Positions 10,141-20,159 of a DNA stretch of 64,000 bases are shown here, piece by piece. The first letter of the stretch is position 1; each line of letters starts with the position of its first letter. Source of the stretch: Cryptomeria japonica (lineage: Eukaryota > Streptophyta > Pinopsida > Cupressales > Cupressaceae). Location: the NCBI RefSeq assembly GCF_030272615.1, contig NC_081409.1, forward strand, positions 474,172,573 to 474,236,572. The letters are read 5' to 3'. The translations under genes and the position numbers were made by a program. Below the pieces are notes generated by a model. The model did not search any database and was not told the DNA's origin. It was given only the letters and a program-made list of their open reading frames with translations.

Positions 10141-11127
10141 AACTATTAAAATTATTTTTCAAAAATAATTTAATATTATTAATTGATTTTTATATATTTC
10201 CCATTGTGATCATTTCAGGAGGAAAAACAATTGAAAAGACCTTATTTACATATCTAAATTATCTTTCTTCATATCTTGAGCCCAAAGTTACAAGCAATCC
10301 TACACTCAATGTGTTGTGTTGCCCAAAAACTTCAAATTTCTACTTCAAAAGGTTAGAAATGTTAAAAAATTGAGCAATCCTAACCTCCCAATTGCTCCCA
10401 AGTGTAAACATAATGCTCATTGCTTTGAAAAGTCAAAAACCCAACCTTTAGAAGGTTAAGATTGCTCAAAATCTAAACAAATCTAACCTTATGCTCAATC
10501 GCTCCAGTTTCCTAACTTTTCAACCTAATTTGTTAAAGGTTTATTTTTAGTTGTGATAAGAAATCGTGACCCTCAAATGCAACATTTCTAATTTTCATTG
10601 GCAAATATGCAAAGAGATATGGTATCTGGAACACTATGGTTATGGAACTTGTGAGAGAGAGATTTGTTGAAATGGTTTTATAAACATAATTTTCACCGGC
10701 CTCTTTTGTATCTCTACTATAATGTATGAATATGTGCATCAAAGTGATTTGGTGGGGAGATTTATGTCCTATGTTTTTATTTTAGATTTCTCTCACACAC
10801 ATTCATGCGAAATAACAAAGCATAGATAGCCTTGTCAAATGCATAATGCCTTGAGAAAATGTGATCCCATGGAATGTGCAACTACCTTATACATCCAAAT
10901 TGAATTTGTCTATGATAGTTGCAGTGTCTAATAATTGAATTTTTTGAAAACACCCAAATAGAGGATATATGTGTCATTGAGGAGGTTTATAAAATTTTGA
11001 GCAAGTGCAATTAGGCAATTAGATAGTGCAAAGTTGACTCCTCCTCACCATCATCCTCTCTACATGCACCACAAATAGGAGCTTCAAAACACATGATGGT
11101 CATTCAATTAACGAACGACTTCAATCA
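10141..11127. other. No recognisable gene
   Basis: AT-rich sequence with short ORFs only. A minus-strand stretch at about 11040-11080 decodes to a Cys/His-containing peptide that could be a LINE zinc-finger scrap, but it is too short to call. Confidence 0.5.
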
Positions 11128-11320
11128 CACACATTAAGATTATACTTCTTGGCTTAAAAATGTTACATACTCAGAATTGACTGATATTTTCTAGGCTTAA
11201 TATGTTGCTTAATGTATGTTGTCACACTAAGAATACAATTCTAGACTTAAAAGTGTTAAACACTCAAAGTTGACTAACATCATATAGACTTAATTTGTTG
11301 CTTAGTGTGTGGTGTTTAAG
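11128..11320. repeat. Diverged tandem duplication of about 97 bp
   Basis: Units 11128-11222 and 11223-11320 share an order of motifs: CACAC..AAG, GGCTTAAAA or GACTTAAAA, TGTTA.A.ACTCA, TTGACT, GACTTAAT.TGTTGCTTA. Both end near TGT(G)TGGTG. No coding potential. Confidence 0.7.
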
Positions 11321-11760
11321 GCTGACCCGTGGCCTTGGGACATTCAGTAATTTCAGCTTATACACAATATCAACTTGCCAAAACAAATTAAATAAAAGAA
11401 CAACATGTAGGACAAAGTAGAAAACAAAGCAAGGAAGAACTCTCTACGAGTGATTTATTAACAGTATAAACAATGCATATTTATACATGATTTGCACCCA
11501 ACTAAAATCCTAAATAACTGGCAACTAACTCAACATCTGTTTGTAGCTATTTGACAACAAACTCAACCTTGTTGACAACTATCTATGCTAGCAAATTAGA
11601 ACTGTGAACAGATCAACTAGTTCTTTATAAACTCCTATTCAAATACAAACTCTTCCTCCTACGTGTGTGCATAATTTAGGAGTGATTTATGCTAACAAAA
11701 AAATGTTTTAAAAGCTTAAGCAAGTGATATCAGTGGTTGTAGCACTAAACCCCATGAACT
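11321..11760. other. No recognisable gene
   Basis: AT-rich sequence. A TTTATACATGATTTGCACC stretch near 11480 resembles the R/U5 part of copia LTRs elsewhere, but I cannot define termini. Confidence 0.4.
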
Positions 11761-12025
11761 ATGGAAGAGAAGAGGCTAGCACGTGAAATGTTTTACAAGA
11801 TGCCTCAAAGAGACTTGGAAAAGGTTTGAGAAACTTTCAAACAAATACAATTGACAACACATCAATTTGTTTAGGAGTGTGCTTGAAATATATGTCATCA
11901 CAAAGAATGGAATGAAATGACTGTAGAATGTGCATTGGATGGATTTTGCAAGGGATGCTCTTGAAATCTTCAAATTAATGAAACTTGCACATATGCCGAA
12001 CGTGAAGCTTATACTCGATGCATGA
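11761..12025 (+). pseudogene. PPR protein gene remnant
   Basis: Two pieces of a pentatricopeptide-repeat motif are readable. At 11761 the plus strand gives a short ORF with LAREMFYKMPQRD, matching the A-R-x-x-F-x-x-M-P-x-R-D core of plant PLS-type repeats. At 11942-12025 it gives [19 protein letters not shown], matching the next repeat (E-A-L-x-x-F-x-x-M-x-x-x-G-x-x-P-N). In intact genes about 20 residues separate these; here there are about 150 bp with a stop. PPR proteins bind organellar RNA. The fragment ends at the microsatellite, so repeat expansion or deletion removed the rest. Confidence 0.6.
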
Positions 12026-12030
12026 ACAAT

Positions 12031-12229
12031 TGATGTATATGTATATGTATGTGTATATGTGTATGTGTATATGTATGTGTATATGTATGTGTATGTGTAT
12101 ATGTGTATGTGTATATGTATATGTGTATGTGTATATGTCTATGTCTATGTATATGTATATGTATGTGTATATGTGTATGTGTATATGTATATATGTATGT
12201 ATATATGTATGTATATGTATATATATATA

Positions 12230-12262
<33 letters not shown>

Positions 12263-12388
12263 GTGTATATGTGTATGTGTATATGTATATATGTGTAGGT
12301 ATATGTATATGTATATGTATGTGTATATGTGTGTGTGTATATGTATACATATACAAATACACATACACATATACATATACATAGACAC

Positions 12389-12472
<84 letters not shown>

Positions 12473-12569
12473 GTATACATATACATATACATATGCATAT
12501 ACACATATACATATACACATACACATTACATATACATATACATATATCTACATATATATCTATATATAC

Positions 12570-12628
<59 letters not shown>

Positions 12629-12657
12629 TACACATACACATACACATACACATACAT
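12031..12657. repeat. Microsatellite (TATGTA)n/(ACACAT)n, 627 bp, strand-switching
   Basis: The first half is GTATAT/GTATGT rich and the second, from about 12345, is its complement ACATAC/ACACAT rich, so the tract can fold as a long imperfect hairpin. Multiple 100-200-residue Y/V/C or T/H/I ORFs arise from it and are not genes. Confidence 0.97.
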
Positions 12658-13020
12658 AAGACCTAATAAGGTTTTTTTATAGACTCGTACCCTAAGTTGG
12701 GCATATTGCACACATTGGTACATGATTCATTAAAGTCAAATAGCTTTTTGGTGAATTTTTAAGTGTTGGTTTTTCTAGACGTTGAAGCAATAACAAGGCA
12801 CATTTGAAGATTATGTTTTGCCTAGTCACCAAACACCCTCCATAGACACTTTTATTGCCCAATAATGAAAAGCACTTAAATAATTTTATCTAATCAAAGA
12901 TTTACTAATATTTATTGAGTTAATACATGCAAGTAACTAACAATTATTATAGAGATTTCAAATTTATTTCAAAATTGGTTTTATTTATAATTTATCTATT
13001 CAATTAAATTCATTCTGCAT
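12658..13020. repeat. Dispersed repeat R1, copy 1
   Basis: Starts AAGACCTAATAAGG. The core starts at 12724 with GATTCATTAAAGTCAAATAG and runs through TTGAAGATTATGTTTTGCCTAG. It is followed directly by copy 2 with a period of 297 bp. No ORF. Confidence 0.85.
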
Positions 13021-13372
13021 GATTCATTAAGGTCAAATAGCTTTTTGGTGAATTTTTAAGTGTTGGTTTTTCTAGACGTTGAAACAACAACAAGGCACAT
13101 TTGAAGATTATGTTTTGCATAGTCACCAAACACCCTCCATAGACACTTCTATTGCCCAACAATGAAAATTACTTAAATAACTTTATCCAATCAAAGTTTT
13201 ACTAATATTTATTGAGTTAATACATGCAAGTAACTAATAATTATTATAGAGATTTCAAATTTATTTCAAAATTGTTTTTATTTATAATTTATCTATTAAA
13301 TTAAATTTATTCTAATTTATTATTGAATTAGTGTAAATATCTTAAATATATCTACTTAAAAATTATATATAT
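13021..13372. repeat. Dispersed repeat R1, copy 2 (tandem with copy 1)
   Basis: Starts GATTCATTAAGGTCAAATAG and is near-identical to copy 1 for about 290 bp. It extends further (TTATTGAATTAGTGTAAAT) as does copy 3, and lacks the AAGACCTAATAAGG head. Confidence 0.85.
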
Positions 13373-13380
13373 ATAATTTC

Positions 13381-13952
<572 letters not shown>

Positions 13953-14489
13953 AAATTGTAAGTTCTCATTTTCTAGTGAATTTAACACTCATCTCTTTCA
14001 ACAAAATGTGGTGAAGCTAAATGAACATCATCATTGCATCTGGAAGGCTCAATAAATAAAAAAGTACTTTTTTGTTTTGTTGAAAATGGTAACTTTAAAA
14101 TTTTACAATTTTTTGTGCACAAAATCCTATTATATTGTAAAAAATTTGTACCCTAAGGATTGCATTTTTTCCCATACCCATTTCCCATTTTAGAAGCCAA
14201 TATGTTTTGTTACAAACATTTGGGCCTAGTCAACCTATTTAGAGGGAAAATTCCATCTCTTTTGTAGGTTTGTGGCTCGAAAGGGTTTTCTTTAGAAAAA
14301 TTGTTCTTGTGTTGAGTTGCTATTACTTGCAAATTAAATATTACTTAAGCAAAACTTTCTATTTATGTGCATTTTCTTAAGTTTTTTTCCAAGTCTTCGA
14401 CCTCACATCAAATTTTTCTTAGCATAACCTATTTGTGCATCCATGACAATGTTGGGGTCTTTGAGCTCTTGATTAATTCTCAAAAGGAT
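13953..14489. other. No recognisable gene
   Basis: It starts just after the copia-type PBS at 13938-13949, so its first part could be internal copia sequence. The plus strand shows no gag motif. Confidence 0.4.
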
Positions 14490-14905
14490 AAGACCTAATA
14501 AGGCTTTTTATAGACTTGTACCCTATGTTGGGCTTAGTGCACGCATTGATGATTCATTAAGGTCAAATAGCTTTTTGGTGAATTTTTAAGTGTTGGTTTT
14601 TGTAGATGTTGAAACAACAACAAGGCACATTTGAAGATTATGTTTTGCCTAGTCACCAAACACCCTCCACAGACACTTCTATTGCCCAACATGAAAAGTA
14701 CTTAAAATAATTTTATCTAATCAAAGTTTTACTAATATTTATTGAGTTAATACATGCAAGTAACTAATAATTATTATAGAGATTTCAAATTTATTTCAAA
14801 ATTGGTTTTATTTATAATTTATCTATTAAAATAAATTCATTCTAATTTATTATTGAATTAGTGTAAATGTCTTAAATATATCCACTTAAAAATGCTTTAA
14901 GAGAT
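14490..14905. repeat. Dispersed repeat R1, copy 3
   Basis: Carries both the AAGACCTAATAAGG head of copy 1 (14490) and the GTGTAAAT tail of copy 2; the core starts at 14551. It is therefore the most complete copy, 416 bp, about 1.5 kb downstream of the tandem pair. Confidence 0.85.
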
Positions 14906-16106
14906 TCAATTAGTATAGATATGTTAAACAATTTATTAAAAGATGTTAAGAGATTACTAATAATAGGATGGTTCATGACAAATATGATGTTTGGCTCATA
15001 TGTTAGAGACTAATTAGCAACATGAGTGGGAGTTGATACCCTATTCTCATGTGTATACTTCACTATTATAGCAGATGTCTCACAAGATGCAATTTTGTAC
15101 ATTAAGTTTTGCCTTGCTCTTTTACTCACTATTGTTCCCTTTTTGTTGCTTTGCACTATAATTTTTTGTCAATGTCTAGGATCCTCATTTTGTTTGGGCA
15201 TGTAGTGGCCCTTTAAGGGGAATTGGGTTGTGGAAAGGGGAGATGGTGGTGGTTTGTCTTGGTGAGTGAGCTAGGTGGATGTCTATTGAGGGGTTTGTTG
15301 TAGAATTCATGAGGTTTATTGATAATGAGTAAATTAGTGATCCTATGATTTGGGCTTGGTTGGCCACATCTAGAATTTGACTAAAGAGTTGGATGGGTTT
15401 TCATTGGTATGTATTCGCAAGAACACTGGGAAATTGGTGCTAGAATCAAGCTACTCTTAAGGTTGCTCAAATGTTTTTATTTTACATCAAACTACCACCA
15501 AATGAAAGAAGACTCAAAGCTCAATCAAGTTAAACTTAGTCTCACATCAATATCAAACTGTATTGGCCTCTAGAGCAGCAAAAAATGTGAAAATTGCATA
15601 GAATAGAATGAATTTTATTGATTGTCTTAAAAAAAAAAGTCTCCAACCCATGTTTCAGGGTTCTCAAGCATATATATACCTTTTTCAAAAACTACCAATG
15701 GTTCCAACTTCCATTTGAACCACATAACCATTGGACTTCCCATGATGACAACAATTTGAAAAGTTGCAAAGCAACTTTTGCAACTATTAACAAAACATGA
15801 CAAAATTTGTCCAAACCGACCCCATGAGACTTATTACATTGAAGATGGTCTAAATAGATCTTATTCCAACCCAAAACATGATCCAACATGAAAATACTAA
15901 CATTAGACCTCACTTACACCAAGTTGACAATTTTAGCAACTTTGGCAATTTTACACATTATTGCATCCCCATGACTAAATGAGCTAACCTAGGTGCCTAT
16001 TAGTAAGAAATGATCTAATAAGATCTTATTATGTCAAGTAAAACTCAAAACACACAAGAAACTTGTTACCATATTGCCAAGAATGACTTGACTTGGTGCT
16101 CTCACA
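14906..16106. other. No recognisable gene
   Basis: This 1.2-kb stretch holds only short ORFs without motifs. An ATTGGTGCTAGAATCAAG stretch at about 15432 resembles the sequence just upstream of the copia gag (about 39750, minus) and may be an LTR/PBS relic. A possible polyadenylation-type stretch lies near 15610-15690. Confidence 0.4.
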
Positions 16107-16442
16107 CTAAATACCATTCAAGACTTAATAGATAGGGGAGATATATTAGTCGACAAACATAAATCTAATGAAAAAGATGTAGCATTCAAGAATCCACTTC
16201 CAAACTATGAAAAGGGAACCCCTCAAAGTCAGGCAAAAACAAAATCAATTACACAAATGCATCACGTGTCTACATCATTAATCACATGTTTGAAAGTGAT
16301 TCATATGCAAATGCGATTACCATTAGGGACAAACTTGATTGTAATGTTACCACTCGTTGAGAAAAGGTTACCCTTCAAGGAGTGCCACCTAATCCATCTT
16401 TCATGTCCAATCAATATAATATCCTAGACCAACCTTAAAAAA
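16107..16442 (+). pseudogene. Element E gag C-terminus
   Basis: The plus strand from 16107 decodes to LNTIQDLIDRGDILVDKHK, then FKNPLPNYEKG. These correspond to the part of Gag after the zinc knuckle in B (KLKNYIQDLIDKGDIEV) and A (LKHVIQDLIDNG). The knuckle itself is absent, so the element is truncated here. Stops occur before 16443. Confidence 0.75.
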
Positions 16443-17056
16443 ATGCTAGCCCATATATCCATCTTAGAGCTTTTACATCTATCCCCATCCCATAAAGCTA
16501 TTTTGGATAAGGCTCTACAAGAAACTACCGTACCCCCAAACCTTAACCAAGCATATTTTCAAGCCATGGTGGGACATCTTACCACACCTCATTTCTTGTC
16601 TTTCACCGAACATGATGATACGACCATAAATCAACCTCATAATGCACCCCTTCATATCAAAGTACTTGTTCATAAGCATAGAATCAAACGTGTCTTCATA
16701 GATGGAGGGGTTGGTTTAAATATATGTACTTTCAAATTAGTCCTTGCATTGGGGTTTTCCGAAAACACCACGGATCCCAAGAAGAAGATCACTATAAAGG
16801 CTTATGATGATGAAGAAAGAGCATCCAAAATATTAGTAGTTTTGCCTATCAAAGTTGGACTAGTGGAAAATAATGTGGTTTGCCAGTTGCTTGATCTTGG
16901 CTTGGCATACAATATACTCCTTAGATGTCCTTGGATTCATGCAATGCAAGCTATCCCATCTAAATATCACCAATGTCTAAAATTTTCCAATAACGATCAA
17001 GAAATAACTATCCAAGAAGATCCCCATCCTTTTCAGTATTGCAAAACCATTAAGTT
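16443..17056 (+). pseudogene. Element E aspartic protease region
   Basis: The protease block has the active-site strand VFIDGGVGLNICTFKLVLAL and the later LLDLGLAYNILLRCPWIH, nearly identical in layout to B and D. The conserved upstream block HISILELLHLSPSHKAILDKAL is shared with all four elements. The glycine in LLG-x-PW is replaced by R-C. The open frame runs about 13 codons into the copia LTR, which starts at 17057, so those last residues are not protease. Confidence 0.88.
17052..17056 (+). other. Left target-site duplication of the copia element (AAGTT)
   Basis: The five bases before the LTR read AAGTT; the five after the distal LTR (41860-41864) read AAGCC. The two differences are both C to T, as expected from decay of methylated cytosine. 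Confidence 0.6.
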
Positions 17057-17558
17057 TGTTAAATTTAGTTGTGAAGCCGCCCAAGATCAATGTGATTGAA
17101 GGAAAGCAATACAAGAATACAAGAGGTGAACAAAACACAACACTCTCATAACACTAAAGTAGATTCATAATTCGAGCTTATGTTCTCATTCTAGTACTTA
17201 GCATAGGGAGAGTTGAGGGATTGCTTATATAAGAAAATATGGGCATATAAAACCAAGAGGAATTATAACTCCCTATAGCCCAAAATAAGAGGAAGTTTTA
17301 CCTACTTGGTAAATACCAAATACATGGTTATTTCAACTTAGGTAAATACAAGAAAAGGTTATGGTGAGGTGGTAAATATATCCAAAAAAGGGTGTGACAT
17401 TCAACCACCCAAATGTGGGTGTGAATGACACATGTGAATGTAGGATTCTGCCACATGTCCTCATTCTAACCATTCTGATATAACCCAAGCAAGCTTAATA
17501 ATGTGTAGGAAAGATAAATATTCCCTAACATAAGAGAAATAAAAAACCTACACTAGCA
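17057..17558 (-). mobile_element. 3' LTR of the copia element
   Basis: This 502-bp LTR has TGTTA/TAGCA ends. It aligns along its whole length with 41357-41859 (shared stretches include CATGTGAATGTAGGATT and AAAATATGGGCATATAAAAC). The minus-strand polypurine tract lies directly upstream. Confidence 0.9.
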
Positions 17559-17570
17559 ACCCCCCTTAAG
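17559..17570 (-). other. Polypurine tract of the copia element
   Basis: The minus strand reads CTTAAGGGGGGT directly before the LTR start TGCTAGTG. This is the expected place and composition for plus-strand priming. Confidence 0.7.
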
Positions 17571-18019
17571 CGTAGCTTTGGTGGGTGAAACACACAAAGA
17601 TGGGTCCCAACTACAAGGCCATGTTAGGTACCCATGTACAAAACAATCTCTCACAAATAGAGAAAAGGAGAAAACCCAGGGGACAAAAATCCTCCCCAAA
17701 AGAGAGAAAATACAACAAGTTTCCCAACACAAGAAAGAATCCCATGCAAGGAAGAAGCCCTCTAAAAAATAGAAAGGATAAGAAAGACTATGTAGCCTTC
17801 CCAAAAGTAATCAATTGTACCAATGGTTGATGCTCAAAACTGGATGTAGAAGATGGACCATGATTGTCGAACAATATTCCTCCCCTTACAAAGAAATAAA
17901 ACCAAATGTGTATGTAGACCATCTTCCCATTCCTGAAAAGAATATGAAAGTAGAAAGTGTAAAATGTATGAAAGCTCTAAATACTACTCAAGTGTCTCCA
18001 TGTCGATGCTGAAAGTTGT
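17571..18019 (-). other. Copia internal remnant next to the 3' LTR
   Basis: About 450 bp of internal sequence between the polypurine tract and element B. Short ORFs on both strands show no copia RNase H motif I recognise. It ends with GTTGT at 18015-18019, the likely target site of B. Confidence 0.55.
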
Positions 18020-19303
18020 TGAAGTAAGGGAAAATCAAAGTGAGGGTTAATGGTTAGTTTAATCCACAAAACATTCAAATACATCAAAAACAAAATACAA
18101 AACCATTATACCTTCACAAACCTTCACTTGCTCCTTGGATTGAGCCTTTGAAGAAATGGAATGCACCCAAATGCTCCACTTGGTTGGATTGGCTCCAAGA
18201 TTAGACGTGGGTTGCTCTCCAAGATGCACAACAAGGATAAATGGGATGGAGTGATGGATTCTTGAGTGATGGATATAGATTCTAAGGATTTTTGCCTATA
18301 ATGATGATGCTTTTTTGATGGATTTATAGACCTATGTAGACAACATGAGATTACTTGATTGGAGATAAAAAATGAAGGGGAGGAGACCCCAATTTGTAGA
18401 TTTGAGGGAGGATGAATGGACAGTTGAGATTGAAGATGAATCAAGGGTGGAGAGTGAAGGAAAGGGGAACACATGGATTGAGAGGATATGAGGTGACAAG
18501 TGTGGAGACCAAGAGATTTGCCATAAAGGCATTTCTTGTCTCCACACTCCACAATGTACATGGGGAAGAGATCCCCAAGTACATAGGGAAGACAAAAAGG
18601 AATTAAAAATTCCTTGGGGGATGAAGAGGGAATTAAAAATTCCTAAAATATTGGATGCATGGGGGATGGGACAAGAAAAGGAATTTAAAATTCCTTGGGA
18701 AGGTGAAAGATATGGGAGAATGTGAGATTTTGAAATCCTTGAAATGACCCAATTGGGTGCATTTAAGGTGTAAGGTGAGGAGGGGACAAGAGGATTTTAG
18801 CCATTTATGGGTATGAGTTGACTTGGTGGCTAATCATGGGGATTAGCCACTAGCAAATGATTGAGAAGGAGGATTAGGTGAGATAATGAGGAATTAGAAG
18901 ACAAGTGGGATTTGTAGGAGGATTTGACAAGAGGAGAGAGAATGAGTGGGGGAATTTAAAATTGGAGAATAATGTTAAGCATAATTATGAGAGATTCTAG
19001 AAGAATTAACTAAGGTAATGGGGGATTTAGAAAAGTGATTTGTAGGAATCACTTAGTTTAGTTAATTAATTTAGATTAATTAACTAAAGGGATTTTAGAA
19101 GAAATAAATAATTAGATAGCTTTAGAAGAATAGGGAATAATTGATTTATTAAATAAATTACTTATCCGGACTATGACAACATGATTAATTAAATTAAATT
19201 TAATTAAAAGTTGAGAAGAATAAGGATAAAATTAAATAAATTAATCATGGAGAAAGGATAAAATTAATTAAATATTTCATTTAATTAATTTTGGACGTCT
19301 ACA
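18020..19303 (-). mobile_element. 3' LTR of element B
   Basis: On the minus strand it starts TGTAGACGTCC at 19303 and ends at CTTCA (18020). It matches 35128-36084 plus 37275-37605 over its whole length. The LTR TATA box seen in the 5' copy (TATAAATT) is TACAAATT here. Confidence 0.88.
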
Positions 19304-19318
19304 TTTTGCCCCTCTTTT
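19304..19318 (-). other. Polypurine tract of element B
   Basis: The minus strand reads AAAAGAGGGGCAAAA immediately before the LTR start. Position and composition are diagnostic. Confidence 0.8.
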
Positions 19319-20159
19319 ACACAGCGACAAAATTGGCAGTGGGTAAAAGATAGAAGAAGAGAATGCCCCAATGTGAAAATGCAGGTGGTATATGCCCCCT
19401 AAAGAATTTAACCGGGAATTTTTCAAAAAATTTTGGGGAATTTTTTGAAAAGAAGAAAGGATGACAGATGAGAGAAGAAAAAATGAAAAGGACAACGAAG
19501 TGAAGAAAGCTGTAGAAAGATGGGAAAAGGTGAGAAAGGGGGCCATAGGGGCCCCATATAAGGCCCATGGGGCTCAAGGAAGGGTCATTATCACATACAC
19601 CTATTGGAGAATAGAGAGCATAGAGCCCTTGGAAAGAGAGATGGCACGTGTTCTTGTTCACGAGCACCGTGTGAAGAGGGTTTGACGACATGAGAGACCA
19701 GCTCACTATGGCCTACCGATATGTACCTTGGACCCACTTAGTGTTTTGATAGATTAGGGCAAATTTTAAGGCTATAAATAGGGTTTTGAAGGGTAGCGCG
19801 ATGAAGGCACTGATTGCCATTTTGGTGCCACTGCCCTAGGTTAGCGCATGCACTTGCACACAATTTGAGCATACGTGGGGTAGGGGTAGAGAAAGGGGAT
19901 TGGGGAAAGCGCATGTGGTTAGCGTGTGCACTCACGCTGGATGGCCCAAGGGGGGGTCAACGAGGCAAAGGTGTGTAGATCAGTGCCTCCGTCTATGGTG
20001 TATTGCATGTGCATGACTGATTCAACGTGTGCACTGAGTAAGTAGAGGTGGGAAAATGAAAGGTGGAATAAGGATTAAAAAGGCTCAACGGGGCACTGGG
20101 ATGCCCTGGGGGTAAGTTAAAGGCTAGAGTTGGCTAGAGTAAAAGAGGATTAGGCTAAT
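19319..20159 (+). promoter_or_regulatory. Putative promoter region of the antisense PMD ORF in B
   Basis: This 840-bp stretch lies upstream of the plus-strand PMD ORF. It contains a G-box core CACGTG (19645-19650) and a canonical plant TATA box, GCTATAAATAGGG (TATAAATA at 19773-19780). The CACGTG-to-TATA distance of about 125 bp is typical of plant promoters. Short Glu/Lys-rich ORFs at 19461-19685 are not recognised. Transcription from here would run antisense to pol. Confidence 0.4.
19773..19780 (+). promoter_or_regulatory. TATA box upstream of the antisense ORF of B
   Basis: TATAAATA in the context GGCTATAAATAGGG, about 390 bp upstream of the first PMD-like codons. It matches the plant TATA consensus well. 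Confidence 0.5.

Noticed and set aside
11040-11090. LINE zinc-finger (CGAC...H) on the minus strand
   Set aside because: A few residues only (APICGACREDDGEEESTLH), no RT or endonuclease nearby. Not enough to call.
11975-12682. ORFs of up to 214 codons
   Set aside because: All arise from the TATGTA/ACACAT microsatellite.
17553-17830. ORFs on both strands next to the copia 3' LTR
   Set aside because: Low-complexity K/R-rich on plus, F/L/C-rich on minus. No copia RNase H motif; treated as remnant.
19139-19303. Terminator or hairpin in the TTAATTAA-rich region
   Set aside because: AT-rich palindromes such as TTAATTAA are frequent in all LTRs here and carry no specific signal.
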